DNA of 64,000 nt from Anisus vortex (lineage: Eukaryota; Mollusca; Gastropoda; Planorbidae): contig OX421497.1 in assembly GCA_949126835.1 (NCBI GenBank), positions 28,252,742 through 28,316,741 on the forward strand, read 5' to 3'. The notes under the pieces were generated by a model that worked only from the letters and a program-made list of their open reading frames with translations, was not told the origin of the DNA and made no database searches. The number at the start of each line of letters is the position of its first letter. Within the stretch, counting starts at the first letter, position 1. Shown here piece after piece: positions 53,726-64,000 of this stretch. The translations under genes and the position numbers were made by a program.

Positions 53726-54244
53726 GTTATAAAAACGCATGACTTAAGCAATATAGTTAATATCATCAACATTTTTTTTGTAGATGGTTCACGATTTATA
53801 CATTTAACTTTTATTAAACGGACTAAGAGTCTATAGAAGACAATTGTTAGCGTGAATGGGTGAGGGAGGGGTCATTGGAAAGTTTGACAGTTGTTAAAGT
53901 AGGTCAAGGGGTAAAAATGAACTAAAAATTGTAACGTCATTCTCGATATTATAAATTTAAACATTTCATTTTCAGTTTTTTTAATACATAATAGTATAAT
54001 GACATATATTCCTGTTGGATTTAAAACTGACAACGCTAGCATACATTTTTTTAGGGTATAAAATGAGATTAAGCTGTTTGTTTTTTGCTTTTTTTTTTTT
54101 TTTTTTTTATTAGACAAAATCTACATAATAATAGTAGACTGCACAAATAAAATCTGATTCTACTGTTAGAATTTAAATCCTATGTTATTCATCATAATTT
54201 TTATATTTCACATACATATTAGTGTTTTTATTTTACCCAATTTT

Positions 54245-54395
54245 AAAGGTGAATTATCAATGTGCTGTTGTGCATAGTGCTGGCAACACAATCACCTAGT
54301 AAGCCGTGGCCACAGAAACTGATGAACGCTGCTTCACCGGCCCTATGGATTAATTTGGTCCGACGGAATACTTTACTTTTACCTTTACCATAAGT
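54245..54395 (+). repeat. SINE family B 3' part, in the left arm insertion
   Basis: ccgtggccacagaaactg, aacgctgcttcacc and tttggtccga match the 3' end of the copy at 63335-63596, in opposite orientation. The tail is tactttacttttacctttacc. Confidence 0.7.
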
Positions 54396-55846
54396 GTAAA
54401 AAGAAGAAAAGAACAGTGTAAATGATTTTTTCGGGTGGAGTGGTCGATCATTTTTTGATAGATGTTATATAGAATGTGTTTCTTGCCCAGGGTTTCAATT
54501 CTATATGCCAGGTTCCAGGAAAGTGGTTTAATTAGCCTTCCGAATGTGGGTCGGTGGATCAGCAAGCCAGCCAGAAAGTTTTGCAAAGTTAATATAAAAA
54601 AAGTTAAAACACATTCATATTGAAGATAAATACTATGAGGATGCTTTTTCGTGTGTGGCGCAAATAAAAAATCTACTACATAGACACATTGCTGAAATAC
54701 ATTAGATATATATTGTGCTTAAAATTTACCGTAATGCATATAAGACTTTACCGAATATATAATATAAAACATTTTTTTTCGGATGGGAAGGGTGAGTAAG
54801 TTTACCTAAAACGTAGCATAAAGCTATAAACGTGCGGCGCTATAAATAATTTAATAACTCAATATTTGTAAAACTAATCACTTTTAAAGGTATTGCAATA
54901 AAGGTCGGTTTTTGAACATTTCATGTTAAATTATGTTACGTTAGTCATGTCTGTAGCAGGTATAAAAGCTATAAGCAAGCTAACCTGGACTGAGGACTCG
55001 CCTAGAATGATAAGTACTGAATAGTTGTTCTATATTAGTTAACTATATTGTATATAGACGCCTACGGAAATTAGAAAAGGCCTACTTTATTATTTTTTAA
55101 ATAGCACCAGAGTCAACATTAAACCAGGCTTAATTCTTTAAAAAAATTATTTTACTAATTGATGAATATCCAATGCAATGGTCTTAATAATTCAGATCAA
55201 CATGTAGGCCTAAAGTAATAATTCAGAAAAAGTTTATTTTTAGACATCTTTTTTGGACGAGATGATTTAAGAGAATTTTAAAACACAATGCAGCGTCACT
55301 TTTGGGTACATGCATTTGTTATAAAGGTCCAAACGTTGAACTTTACAGTTTGTCGGAGTCGGTATCATATGTTTAGAGTGAAAGATCGATGCGGTTGAAA
55401 CGTTTATCTATTTTCAGGCATATTTTATAAATCACACCTTAAATGTTGCTTGGGAGGAAATTTTACATCCGATATGTGGAAAGTAATATTGGAGTTGGGT
55501 GGAGCGCTGCATACAAACTATAATTTATACCCTGAGTACAAAAATAGAAATGAATAAAAAATGTTTGCTTATATAACTTTAATTTTTGTAGACTGGAAAA
55601 TTAGAAAAAGACAAATGCAATTTATTGGTGTGGTAAAAACGTATTTATTAAATTTTATGCACCGATTTTTTTTACAGCACAATATGTTAAGGTACAAGCG
55701 CCTGTTCTTTATTACCGAACGAAGATCGGTCCACCTGGTATAGTATATATATGTGTGTATGTCTAAAAATTTTCTTCAAAAGCGCTCTAACGATTTTCTT
55801 CATATTTTAATGCACGACTTATTTTACCTACAAGTGATTTACAAGG

Positions 55847-56039
55847 CGGCTGGTTAGCAAAGTCGACAGCGAGCTCGACTCCCAAGCGCCGCATCAGGGG
55901 TTCGACCCTCGGTGCAGACAGCTATAAATCCACCGCTGACTTGGAGAGGAGATGGGCGCCGCCAAGTCTACCAAGCCCAAGAGAGGACTATTAGCTCCCC
56001 CCAACGACCGTCAAGGTTAAGGGACTAAGAAAGAAAAGA
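55847..56039 (+). repeat. tRNA-derived SINE (family A), copy 2
   Basis: Near-identical to 9810-10020 but without its extra 17 bases. It has a B box (ggttcgaccct) and an A-rich tail. It lies in the loop of the foldback element. Confidence 0.85.
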
Positions 56040-56489
56040 TTTACAAAATGTACTTATGATTTATATATGTGCCCAAGTAAGAAATATAAGACTATGTTAA
56101 GAAGTCAATATGAACTCTGGTAAACTAGTAAAAATGTATTACATTTATTCGTAGACCTTTTTAATTTATATTAAACATACTTGCCGGCAAACTGCTACAG
56201 TGTACACTATATACAGTTATAAAGTGTTTATACACAAAATATATATACTACTTATAGTAGTACCAGGTGACCGATCATTCGATTGTTAATAAAGAGCAGG
56301 CGCTTGTACCTTAACATAAGGTGTATGTAAAACAACAGTGCATACAATTTAAAAATACGTCTTTACCATACCAAAAAATTGCAATTGTCTTTTTATTTAT
56401 TCTACTATGAATATCATGGGTTTTAATATCTAAATGACGAAGCAGATTTTTATTTGTGCAGTTTAATATCTACATTACATTTTGCCCAA

Positions 56490-56558
56490 TAACCCCCCCC
56501 CCCCCCTACCCCCACAGAAAAAAAAAAAAAACAAAAAAAAAAAAAAAAAAAAAAAAAA
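56490..56558. repeat. C-run followed by A-runs
   Basis: A run of 14 C, then long A runs broken by single bases. It lies in the right arm region of the foldback; the left arm has a matching T-run near 54090. Confidence 0.9.
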
Positions 56559-56927
56559 AGCTTAGATGTTATCTTATTTTAAACCCCCAAAAAACCATGT
56601 AGGCTGGAGTTGTCAGTTTTAAATCCAACAGAAATATATGTCATTTATGTCATTATGTTGAAAATGAAAAGTTTAAATTTAAAATATCTTGAATTACGTT
56701 ACAATTTTTAGTTGTTCTACCCCTTCCCCTACTTTACAACTGTCGAACATTCTAGTGACCCCTCTTATATTATATATGTCAATTTTTTTATCTCCCTCCC
56801 TCACCCCATTTAAGCAATGATGCTTAAGATATTTGGGGTGGTGGCATCCAGGAGGATTCTGTGGTCAACACAATGCTAATTGAATCGCAGCGAATCACTG
56901 ACTTTGTTTCTAGCGTGGCTTAATTAG

Positions 56928-57075
56928 TCGCGTGAGGTAAAAGTTTTATTTGTTTACAAAATAAATGAGTCAAGAGTTGCGTTTTCTTGGTTATTGAAAA
57001 ACAAAATGCGTAAATTCATAAAAACGAATAACAAAAATTATTTTGCATTAAGCAATAAGTTTGATATTTTAATGA
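56928..57075. repeat. Dispersed repeat D2, copy 2
   Basis: Partner of 10665-10835; same order of words (gtcgcgt, gtcaagagttgcg, ttcttggtta, aaattcataaa, ttttgcat, aagcaat). Confidence 0.5.
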
Positions 57076-57799
57076 GGTGATTTTTCACTCCTGACTTTCA
57101 CAATACATTGTTTTGTTTTGTAAACATCTATTGGAAATGAAATAAATTTTAAGCCTTAACAAATTTGAGTACAACCAGTAAAGTAGCACACAGACATTGT
57201 TTCGAAAAAAATGATCGAATAAGAACGGAAATGTTTTTGCACGTGACCTTTTATGCATGCATACACGTTAAGACTTGTCCACAGGCCTAATACCACGCCC
57301 ACCACCTCCTCTACAGTTTAATTGTTAACTATTAAATTTAATTTGTTTACCTACTTTCGAAGAAAACTGTCAATCAAAGGCTACATGGCGAATAAACCAC
57401 TTTTGTTTGTTCAATGAATGATTGAAATGTTGTTGTTGTTGCAGTTGTTGTTCAAAACCAAAAAAAAAAAAATTACATTTAAATGAATTTGTCTAATATT
57501 TTTGTTATTTAATCCGTTGCAATATGAAAAGAACAACAAGTAAAGTAAAAACTAGAACCAGTTGCAGCGAAAATAAACCATAGAGGAACAGACGTTGAAT
57601 GACATACACACTGGCCGAAATTGTTTTTATTCCACACAAGTCGCTCAACAGGTGAGACGGGAGAAAAAAAAGGCAAGGCCCTGGCAGGCGTGTTCTAAGG
57701 GGAGGAAGGTGGGGTGGGAGGGGTAGGAGGGGGCCAGGTGTCGCCTGATTGAATAAAAACCTCTTTACCACCAAATTTACGTGGAGTGGTATTTAAAGA
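57076..57799. other. No gene seen (57.1-57.8 kb)
   Basis: AT-rich, then a purine-rich patch at 57660-57740. No motif or partner. Confidence 0.45.
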
Positions 57800-58338
57800 A
57801 CCCCCTCTCTCTTTCTCTCGCTCTCTTTTTTCTCTCTCTTTCACTCCATGTCCCCTTCTCCCAATGCCCAATTCTCTCCCCAAAATCCTATTTCTCTCTC
57901 TTTCTTCATGTAGCCTACTGCCCATTACATCTCTTTCAATTCCGCATTTCCTCTCTCATTTGATGTACCCGTCTCTATCTGTTTCTTGGTCTCAATGACA
58001 CTTTACTTGTCCCTCCCTCTCTCTCAATTGCCCATTCTCTCTCTTAATTAATCACTCCCTCTCTCCCTCTTTCTCTTACTATCAAAGCCCCATTTACTTA
58101 TCTCTTTCATTCATTCTTTCTCTCTTAAAGCACTTAAAGCAATTGCATGTGTTTAGTGTGTAGGTTACTCTGGAAATGAGATTGTGGGAGGTATAAAACT
58201 ACCTATCTCTCTCTCTCCATCTCTTTAAGTTGCTCTTCTTTCTCTCTCATTCTGTTCCGACTCTTTCACTTTTACCCTCAAAGACCCATTCATGCACTCG
58301 TTCCTCTTTTTCTCTACTCGCCTCTTTCTCTCCCTATA

Positions 58339-58369
<31 letters not shown>

Positions 58370-58440
58370 TTCAATTGTTATAGTAGGCCCTACTTTCTCT
58401 CCTTCAATTGTTTTAGAATTTTGTTATATCCACACATAGA
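57800..58440. repeat. Pyrimidine-rich tract with (CT)n
   Basis: Over 600 bases dominated by CT words, including a clean (CT)n at 58340-58367. It produces several low-complexity serine/leucine frames that are not genes. Confidence 0.85.
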
Positions 58441-59560
58441 CGTAGGTGTAGGCTGTTTGGGGGGGGTTGGAGGGTAGGGGGTATTGCACCCGATTCTCTC
58501 AATACCCCGTTCTACCACTCCTCTCCATCTCGTCCGATTACCTTTATTTAATTCTATCCATACTGAATAAGAGGGCCAGGAGCGGTCCGGTAGAGTAGCT
58601 TATATTCGTGTGGCAATAGATGAGCTTAAAAAGACCTTACACAACTACAACAGAAGTTGTTTTGTTGGTATCTGCTACTATGTAGACTGAGAATGTCCAC
58701 ACCAACAGTATATGAGGGTGTAAGAAGAAAAAAACAGAAAAGTTGCAGAGTAGATTTTCGTGTAATGGTAATACATAATGTCTTGTGTTAAAATAAGTTT
58801 GAAAAACTAAAAGCCTTGCCAAACAAAACACAATTAAAAAGAAAAAAGTTTTTTTCAATCCGGCGGAGAGGAAGGGGGAAAGGGAAACTAGATGCTAGCT
58901 TTTTTGGCTCTTAAAAACAACGCCAGTAGCTTCACCATTAGATGCAGCCAATCAATAAAAAGTAAACTTTCTGTACCTGTTGGTATTTAGTGAAGGTCTA
59001 GAAGAAACAATGAACGTTCCTGTAGCTTTGTTGTTGTGATTTTCCCGGTAGGTAGATCTACTCTAAAAACTTGAATGTATGTATGTTTATGTGTGTGTGT
59101 GTGTGTGTGTTTTCTTGCGATTTCTAACTTATGAAGTTAAATGTCAACAGCTTTTTGTAGTCTATCTGTTTTTATACTTGTTTAAATGACTCATATTTGT
59201 ATTGGCTCCGCGCATTGATTCCCCCTCTCTTTTTTTCTCACTTTCTGTCACTTTCTCTCAGTTTCATTCCCCCTTTCAAACGCATACACAAACACACCCT
59301 TTTCACTCCTTCCTCCCTTTCCCAATTTTTAGTTTAACTATTGATTTTGTGTGTGTGTTTAAACAATCGAACAACATTTTGGGTTTACATTTCTTTAATA
59401 ATTGGGTTATGGACAAGAAAAAGAAAAAGAACCTATGTAAACCATACATGTTTTAACGTAGAACTAGATCAGGATCAACGATTCCAATTCATTCATTTAG
59501 AAACGTGCGATAATCTGAGCCGTCAAGTTAACCAGCAAGGGATGTTGGGTTGGTGGAAGC
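58441..59560. other. No gene seen; (GT)n at about 59092-59111
   Basis: Simple repeats and AT-rich DNA. A 73-codon minus frame (58858-58637) has no recognisable motif. Confidence 0.45.
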
Positions 59561-59568
59561 CGGCCTCT

Positions 59569-59600
59569 AATCGGTGACGTCACGTGAAGATGGCGATCTC
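59569..59600 (+). promoter_or_regulatory. Cluster of CRE, E-box and YY1-like words
   Basis: gtgacgtcacgtgaagatggcg contains TGACGTCA, CACGTG and AAGATGGCG within 22 bases. No gene can be seen after it. It could be the promoter of a retroelement now lost. Confidence 0.3.
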
Positions 59601-59789
59601 AGAATACGATGGTGGCCTTGGTCTGAAGGAAGGCCCTCGGTATTAAGTCGGTCATGGCAGAGGACGAAGTGACCGAGATCAAGATAATATCTTGCCGACA
59701 ACACCGCGTGTGTGTGTGTTGGGACTTTGGGACGCCAAAATATGATTTTTGATAGTGGCCAATGATTCTAAAACCTAACGAGATATCGC

Positions 59790-61390
59790 CTCGGACAATC
59801 GCCTCGGCTACCGTTTTTCCTAATCATTTGCCCAGGCAAATTCTGGCCTTAATGTTTTCGCCCAGGTATGTGAAAGATATAACTTCCTTCAACTCGCTGT
59901 CTCCAAAAGTGTTGCTTATTGAATAGTGTCATAGTTTCAGTCATCTCCGAGCTGATCTGCGTTCCGGTTTTGGATGGCAGCTTATCGGTTTTCTGTTAGA
60001 ATATGTTGGATTTCTTGGACTTTAGGCACATACCCTATGCAAAACCTAAAGTCTTCAAGAAACTGATTCAGGAATCAATGAAGTCCTTTTTTTCTGTTTG
60101 AGGTGTATGGTGCATCATGCAGTCGACCACTAGAAGGAAGATCATTGGGGAAAGCATGCATTTTTGTCAAACTCCTGTTTTTACCTCAAAGTCTTCTGTC
60201 AATTGCCATCGTGGATAACTTAACAGGTGACCCATTCACATGGATAATGATACTTAAACTTTGAGGGATTCCATAGTGGTGAAGCTACCATAAGCCTATG
60301 GTTTCTCTGCCCTATACAATCAAACGCTTGGCGATGGTCAATGAGCTTCATCGTCCACTGCCACTCATATGATATTTCGATGATGATTCGGAATACATGG
60401 TCTGTACACAGCTTATTTTTCCTGAAGCTTGACCTGGTCTACGTTTTCCTTCACTGTATCTTGTAGTCGGTGGCAAATATTGCAAGTCAGTATTTTTCTA
60501 GGTAATAACTGTAGCATGATGCCATGCCAGTTCTTGCAGTATCCTATCTTGTTCTTCTTTCTTGGGAAGTTTTACTTCTTCCAGTCTGCTGGTAATTTTC
60601 CAAGTTTCAAAATCGTTTGCAGTAGAGTCAGCAGCATTCTGGCTGTGACTGATGGGTTTACATTCAGCGACGCTGCTGGTGTCCCTTCTGGACCTGCCAC
60701 TGTCCCATTTTTTTAGGTTCATCAAGGCTTTCTTCTTTCGTGGAATTGTGGATGTTGCCTTCTAGCCCTGAGTCTGCAGAGGCGTGTCTGGTCAGGTTAG
60801 AAGCTCCTCAAAATGTTCATTCCATCTTTATCTTCTGTCCTTATATTTGCTGATGGGATTTTCTTCTTGGTCGTTAGCCTGTTTATCCACGTTTGTCACC
60901 TTATCTGTCAGTGTCCTGGTGAACTCGTACAGAGTTCTGAGATCCCTCATTTCCACTGCCTGCTCGGCCTCTGTCGAAAAGGAAACAACTTCTTATCTTT
61001 AAAGAAAATTTTAAATATTCCTTACCTCGCTGCTGTTGATGTGTTGCTTTACGTCACTTCTTTTTCTCATCATCTGTCATGTTTCGCTGGAGAGTCATTT
61101 TCCTTGATTGTACTGTCTTTAGCCAAGCACTTTTTGGCATGTATCTGATAATGTGCCTCTTGATGCGTCGCGGTGCTCTTCCGGGGGTATTTATTCAGTC
61201 ACTAGGCTCAGGGCTACTAAATATGCTCTTTAGAAAGGTTGAGCAACTATCTCTGTTGTCTTTGCTTTTCAGCCAATGGGTGTTGAGCTTTAAGTGGGAT
61301 CGGTTCCCTATGTCATTGAAAACTCGAAGCTTGATTTTAATAGTGCCTATAACCAATGGGTGGTCTTGGGGTGTTGATATTTTTTTTGTT
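59790..61390 (-). pseudogene. Decayed LINE: end of endonuclease, linker and RT
   Basis: On the minus strand from 61390: HWLKSKDN and TIKIKLRVFND (end of endonuclease and linker), RWNEHFEELL (about 60815), VKLPKKEEQDRI (60570), FRKNKLCTDHVFRIIIEISY (60430), HRQAFDCIGQR (motif A region, 60330), WVTC.VIHDGN (60210), and FTYLGENIKARI (59880), the conserved stretch after motif C. Frames change often and stops are frequent. The motif set matches a LINE RT with KTGVRQGCLLSP-type motif B, which is itself not clearly readable. It differs from the other LINEs in the window; clade not decided. Confidence 0.7.
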
Positions 61391-63330
61391 TTTAAACATC
61401 TTTACTTAATTTCTTGCATTACTTTTCTGTATAGATCAATAATGTGTTTATAATTCAAGACCCGAAAAAAATATTCTAGATATTTTGGAATTGAAATCTT
61501 CAAATTACCTTTACAGAGTCTAACTCCTAGAAAAAACAACATATTTTGGGATACACCTTCTGGCGGTATAAATTCTATCAAACGATAAAAACAACAAATA
61601 AAAACAACAACAAAGCCCAACAACAACACAGACACACACACACAGACATAAGATCTAAACAGATGACACGCAAATCCAAAGATGGTTCACCTATGACATC
61701 ACAGCAAAACGATGTTGTAGGTTTTTTAATCCGTCCAAACTTGCCTGTGCAGTATAATTGTTCAGATCCATCATTCATATACATCTCAATGAACAAACAC
61801 AGCCATCAGTTGGAGGCCCGTTAAATATGCACACATCTATGGGGCGTTCTGTTGACATAAACCAGTATATGAATGAGCAGCACTACAAACACTCAGAAAA
61901 TATTTTTTTCGCATATGCAAAAAAAAATTAAAAGTTAAAAAAAAAATAAAGAAAAAGAGGGATAGAGAGAGAAAACAAGATTCTTTCTTTTTATTTCTAA
62001 ATTTTATTTTAGTATTTTTTTTATATCCAGTCTGCATAAAATAGGCGTGTATGTGTGTGAAAGGTAAAAATAAAACCTGAAGGATCTCTCTGAGATGTCA
62101 TGTATTTTTTGCCAATGATGATTAATGCAAACGTAACTAAGTTTTTTTCTTAATCCTGCATGCTTTTTTTCTTTCTTCAGATTGTGTGGTCTTCTTTGAG
62201 GCCATATTCTCCAAATGATTTTGGTCTTAAATTAGGATTCGCATTTCTTTTTAAGACTTGCATGTAAGAAAGTGCTTCCATAATCTCTGTCTGGCGTTCT
62301 TGATCACCATTGTGATTCAGTAACCATCTGGATAGTTGTCCTTAGTCTCAAAGCTATTGTCATGTATATTGTTTTTCCAAGAATTGGAACACGCAATGTT
62401 TATTCTTCCCTCTCTCTCTTTTCTCACTACACACAATATTGTGGGCGGGGCTTAGGCTTTCCGATCGCTTGACGTTTAGTACGAAAACAAAAGATTCTAG
62501 GTAATGTTGGGATTCTGTGTTGATCTTAAATTTTCAGAGTCTGGGAACGACTCATTATTTAATAGGGGAAGTTCCTATCGTTTTGTTATGAGTTTTGTAA
62601 TGATACCATGATTTTCACCCCTACTGGTAATGGGTCTGTCCCTTGCACTACCTGGATAGTATTTAATTATTTGTTTTGTCTGAAAGACAGAGAGTTTTCA
62701 AAATATGTTCCTTTGAGGACGCTTGGGTTGCACTATTTTATTCTAACTGTACATAATAGATATATTGTATATATTGAACATATCACCAGAATTAAACTAT
62801 CAACAACATTTACTCTGAAGCTTCCTTGTCAAGTTACTATTCTATTGTGTTGTCTACAATACTATAAGATTTATCTACTACTCTAACGTCAAGAAAAGGA
62901 AACTGTTAGAACACAAATACTGAGTTTGTGCCCAGGACTATAAGAAGAGTTCGTGTAATACTAAAACATAAATAATAATAATTAAAGTCTCCCCTAGGAC
63001 TAACGAGAATTATCAGCAAGATCTACACAGCTCTGGTCGCAAGGGGATTGTGGATGTAACACTATGGTGATAGGCATTCTTGATACGTAGCATTGTCATA
63101 ATGTCATCATTGATCCTCTTGATTACATTATAAAAAAAAAATTCTACACAAGATCTAGTCTACCTATAACGGTCTCCTAATTTCCTTTCAAGTTTTGATT
63201 GAACCTAAGCTTTTAAATTCCGTTTCAGTCTAAATATAGTTTTCTCAGTTTGTTCTTGTTGTCACATTGTCATACAGTATCTTTTATGAGTTCTTTATGT
63301 CAAATTGACACAGATAAAAAAAAAGAAGTA
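61391..63330. other. No gene supported (61.4-63.3 kb)
   Basis: Short frames exist (61546-61824 plus, 61796-61578 minus, 62608-62886 plus), one with a CA-repeat-derived low-complexity part. None shows a domain motif. No repeat partner was recognised. Confidence 0.45.
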
Positions 63331-63334
63331 AAGT

Positions 63335-63596
63335 ACCCTTCGGACCAAACTGATCATACGGCTGGTGAAGCAGCGTTCCCCAGTTTCTGTGGCCACGGCA
63401 TACGAGGGGATGTGTAACCAGCACAATGCCCAGCCGCCTTTACTTCACCCCAACTGGTGTCAGGTACCCACCAGAGCTGGGAAGACTCAGGGTTACCCTC
63501 AAGTCCCGGGAAATTATCCTAGCCTGCACCAGGATTCGAACCCCCGAACCTTCGGATCGCCAGTCGAACGCGCTACCCCTCGGCCACCGTGACCTG
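63335..63596 (-). repeat. tRNA-derived SINE (family B), best copy
   Basis: From 63596 on the minus strand: GTGGCCGAGGGGTAGCGCG (A box region), TTCGACTGGCGATCCG, GGGGGTTCGAATCCTGG (B box), then a body with cccgggacttgagg and ttacacatcccctcg words and the 3' end cagtttggtccgaagggtac. Partial relatives are at 13205-13325, 30155-30250 and 54245-54395. Confidence 0.82.
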
Positions 63597-63599
63597 TAT

Positions 63600-64000
63600 T
63601 TGTCGCATATTATTTATTATAAATTATTTATTTGACATTTTCGTATAGTATCCGAGATGAGTTCTTAGTTATCTATATGATTTTCTTATTTAGCATCCAG
63701 TGTGAGTTCTTTTTTTTGACCTTGTCATATACTATCCCCAAGAAGTTCTTTATGTCACATTGACGAGTCTTAAATCTTATGCATGAATACATTTTGGATG
63801 CCACATCACTTTCGATCCTATTCGCTAAATTGGATTTTAAAAAATGGCTGCCTTCTGCTATAAATTCTGGCATACTCACTTTTAATATTGAAGACATAAT
63901 GCTCACAATAATACTTATAGCCTTTGTTTATTTGTAGTCGGCCTGAACGTGCTGTTGAAAGTGCAATGAATTTCTCAACATCCGAGAATGTTTAGTCAGC
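63600..64000. other. No gene seen at the right edge
   Basis: A 77-codon minus-strand frame (63906-63673) shows no recognisable motif. Repeats of the word gagttctt(t)atgt occur across 63280-63760. Confidence 0.4.

Larger units (their letters stand above)
53843..56817. mobile_element. Large foldback (long inverted repeat) element
   Basis: Two long inverted arms: 53843-54200 pairs with 56817-56410, and 55590-55745 pairs with 56405-56265. Matching words include gttggatttaaaactgac/gtcagttttaaatccaac, gactgcacaaataaa/tttatttgtgcagttt, and aaggtacaagcgcctg/caggcgcttgtacctt. The left arm is split by about 1.39 kb (54200-55590) that has no partner on the right. The loop is about 520 bp and contains a SINE. 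No coding frame is seen. The arms are diverged by point changes and small gaps. Long inverted repeats with a small loop are typical of foldback-type DNA transposons. Confidence 0.75.

Noticed and set aside
52060..53740. Target duplication for the CR1-like LINE
   Set aside because: The flanks are AT-rich and no convincing matching pair was found.
57695..58439. Several frames in the pyrimidine tract
   Set aside because: Low-complexity Ser/Leu/Pro or Arg/Glu strings with no motif.
61578..61796. A minus-strand frame with several cysteines
   Set aside because: No splice context or domain could be established, and its C-terminal part comes from a CA/GT repeat.

Overview
The window looks like animal nuclear DNA, most probably from a mollusc (gastropod-like). 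The DNA is AT-rich. Genes have introns with GT-AG sites. LINE, SINE, hAT and Ty3 elements are packed and nested, and several tRNA-derived SINE families are present. The organism is an inference; no sequence search was possible.

Only one host gene could be supported. It is an SLC22-type organic ion transporter (12-TM major facilitator) on the minus strand. Nine exons can be placed with compatible phases from exon 1 (51283) to exon 9a (25698), giving about 523 codons. A second copy of the exon 8-9 pair lies further downstream (23201-22593). It is in the same phase but carries signs of decay. A short terminal exon is possible at 22553-22487.

Almost everything else is transposon. From 1 to 10 kb: a broken LINE endonuclease, SINEs, a CR1/L2-type LINE end, and an old reverse-transcriptase gene. 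That old gene was hit by an hAT element (8-bp target duplication) and, 14 bp away, by a 5.4-kb RNase-H-bearing LINE (11-bp target duplication); a SINE abuts its other end. From 10 to 21 kb: short repeats, an hAT element nested inside another hAT transposase pseudogene, and a LINE with a 5' inversion that also contains a solo LTR. From 23 to 29 kb: a LINE fragment lying at the edge of the exon duplication, and a Ty3 gag/integrase remnant followed by a cysteine-rich remnant. From 31 to 40 kb (intron 6): a LINE split by a Gmr1-like Ty3 element in which integrase lies upstream of RT. From 42 to 49 kb (intron 3): a LINE RT fragment and an LTR element whose gag carries a 16-residue tandem repeat. 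From 52 to 57 kb, upstream of the transporter: a CR1-like LINE with an open RT frame and a large foldback element. From 57 to 64 kb: simple repeats, one decayed LINE and one SINE.

All element sizes, exon joins and target duplications were read by eye from the sequence. Family names rest on recognised protein motifs, not on database hits.
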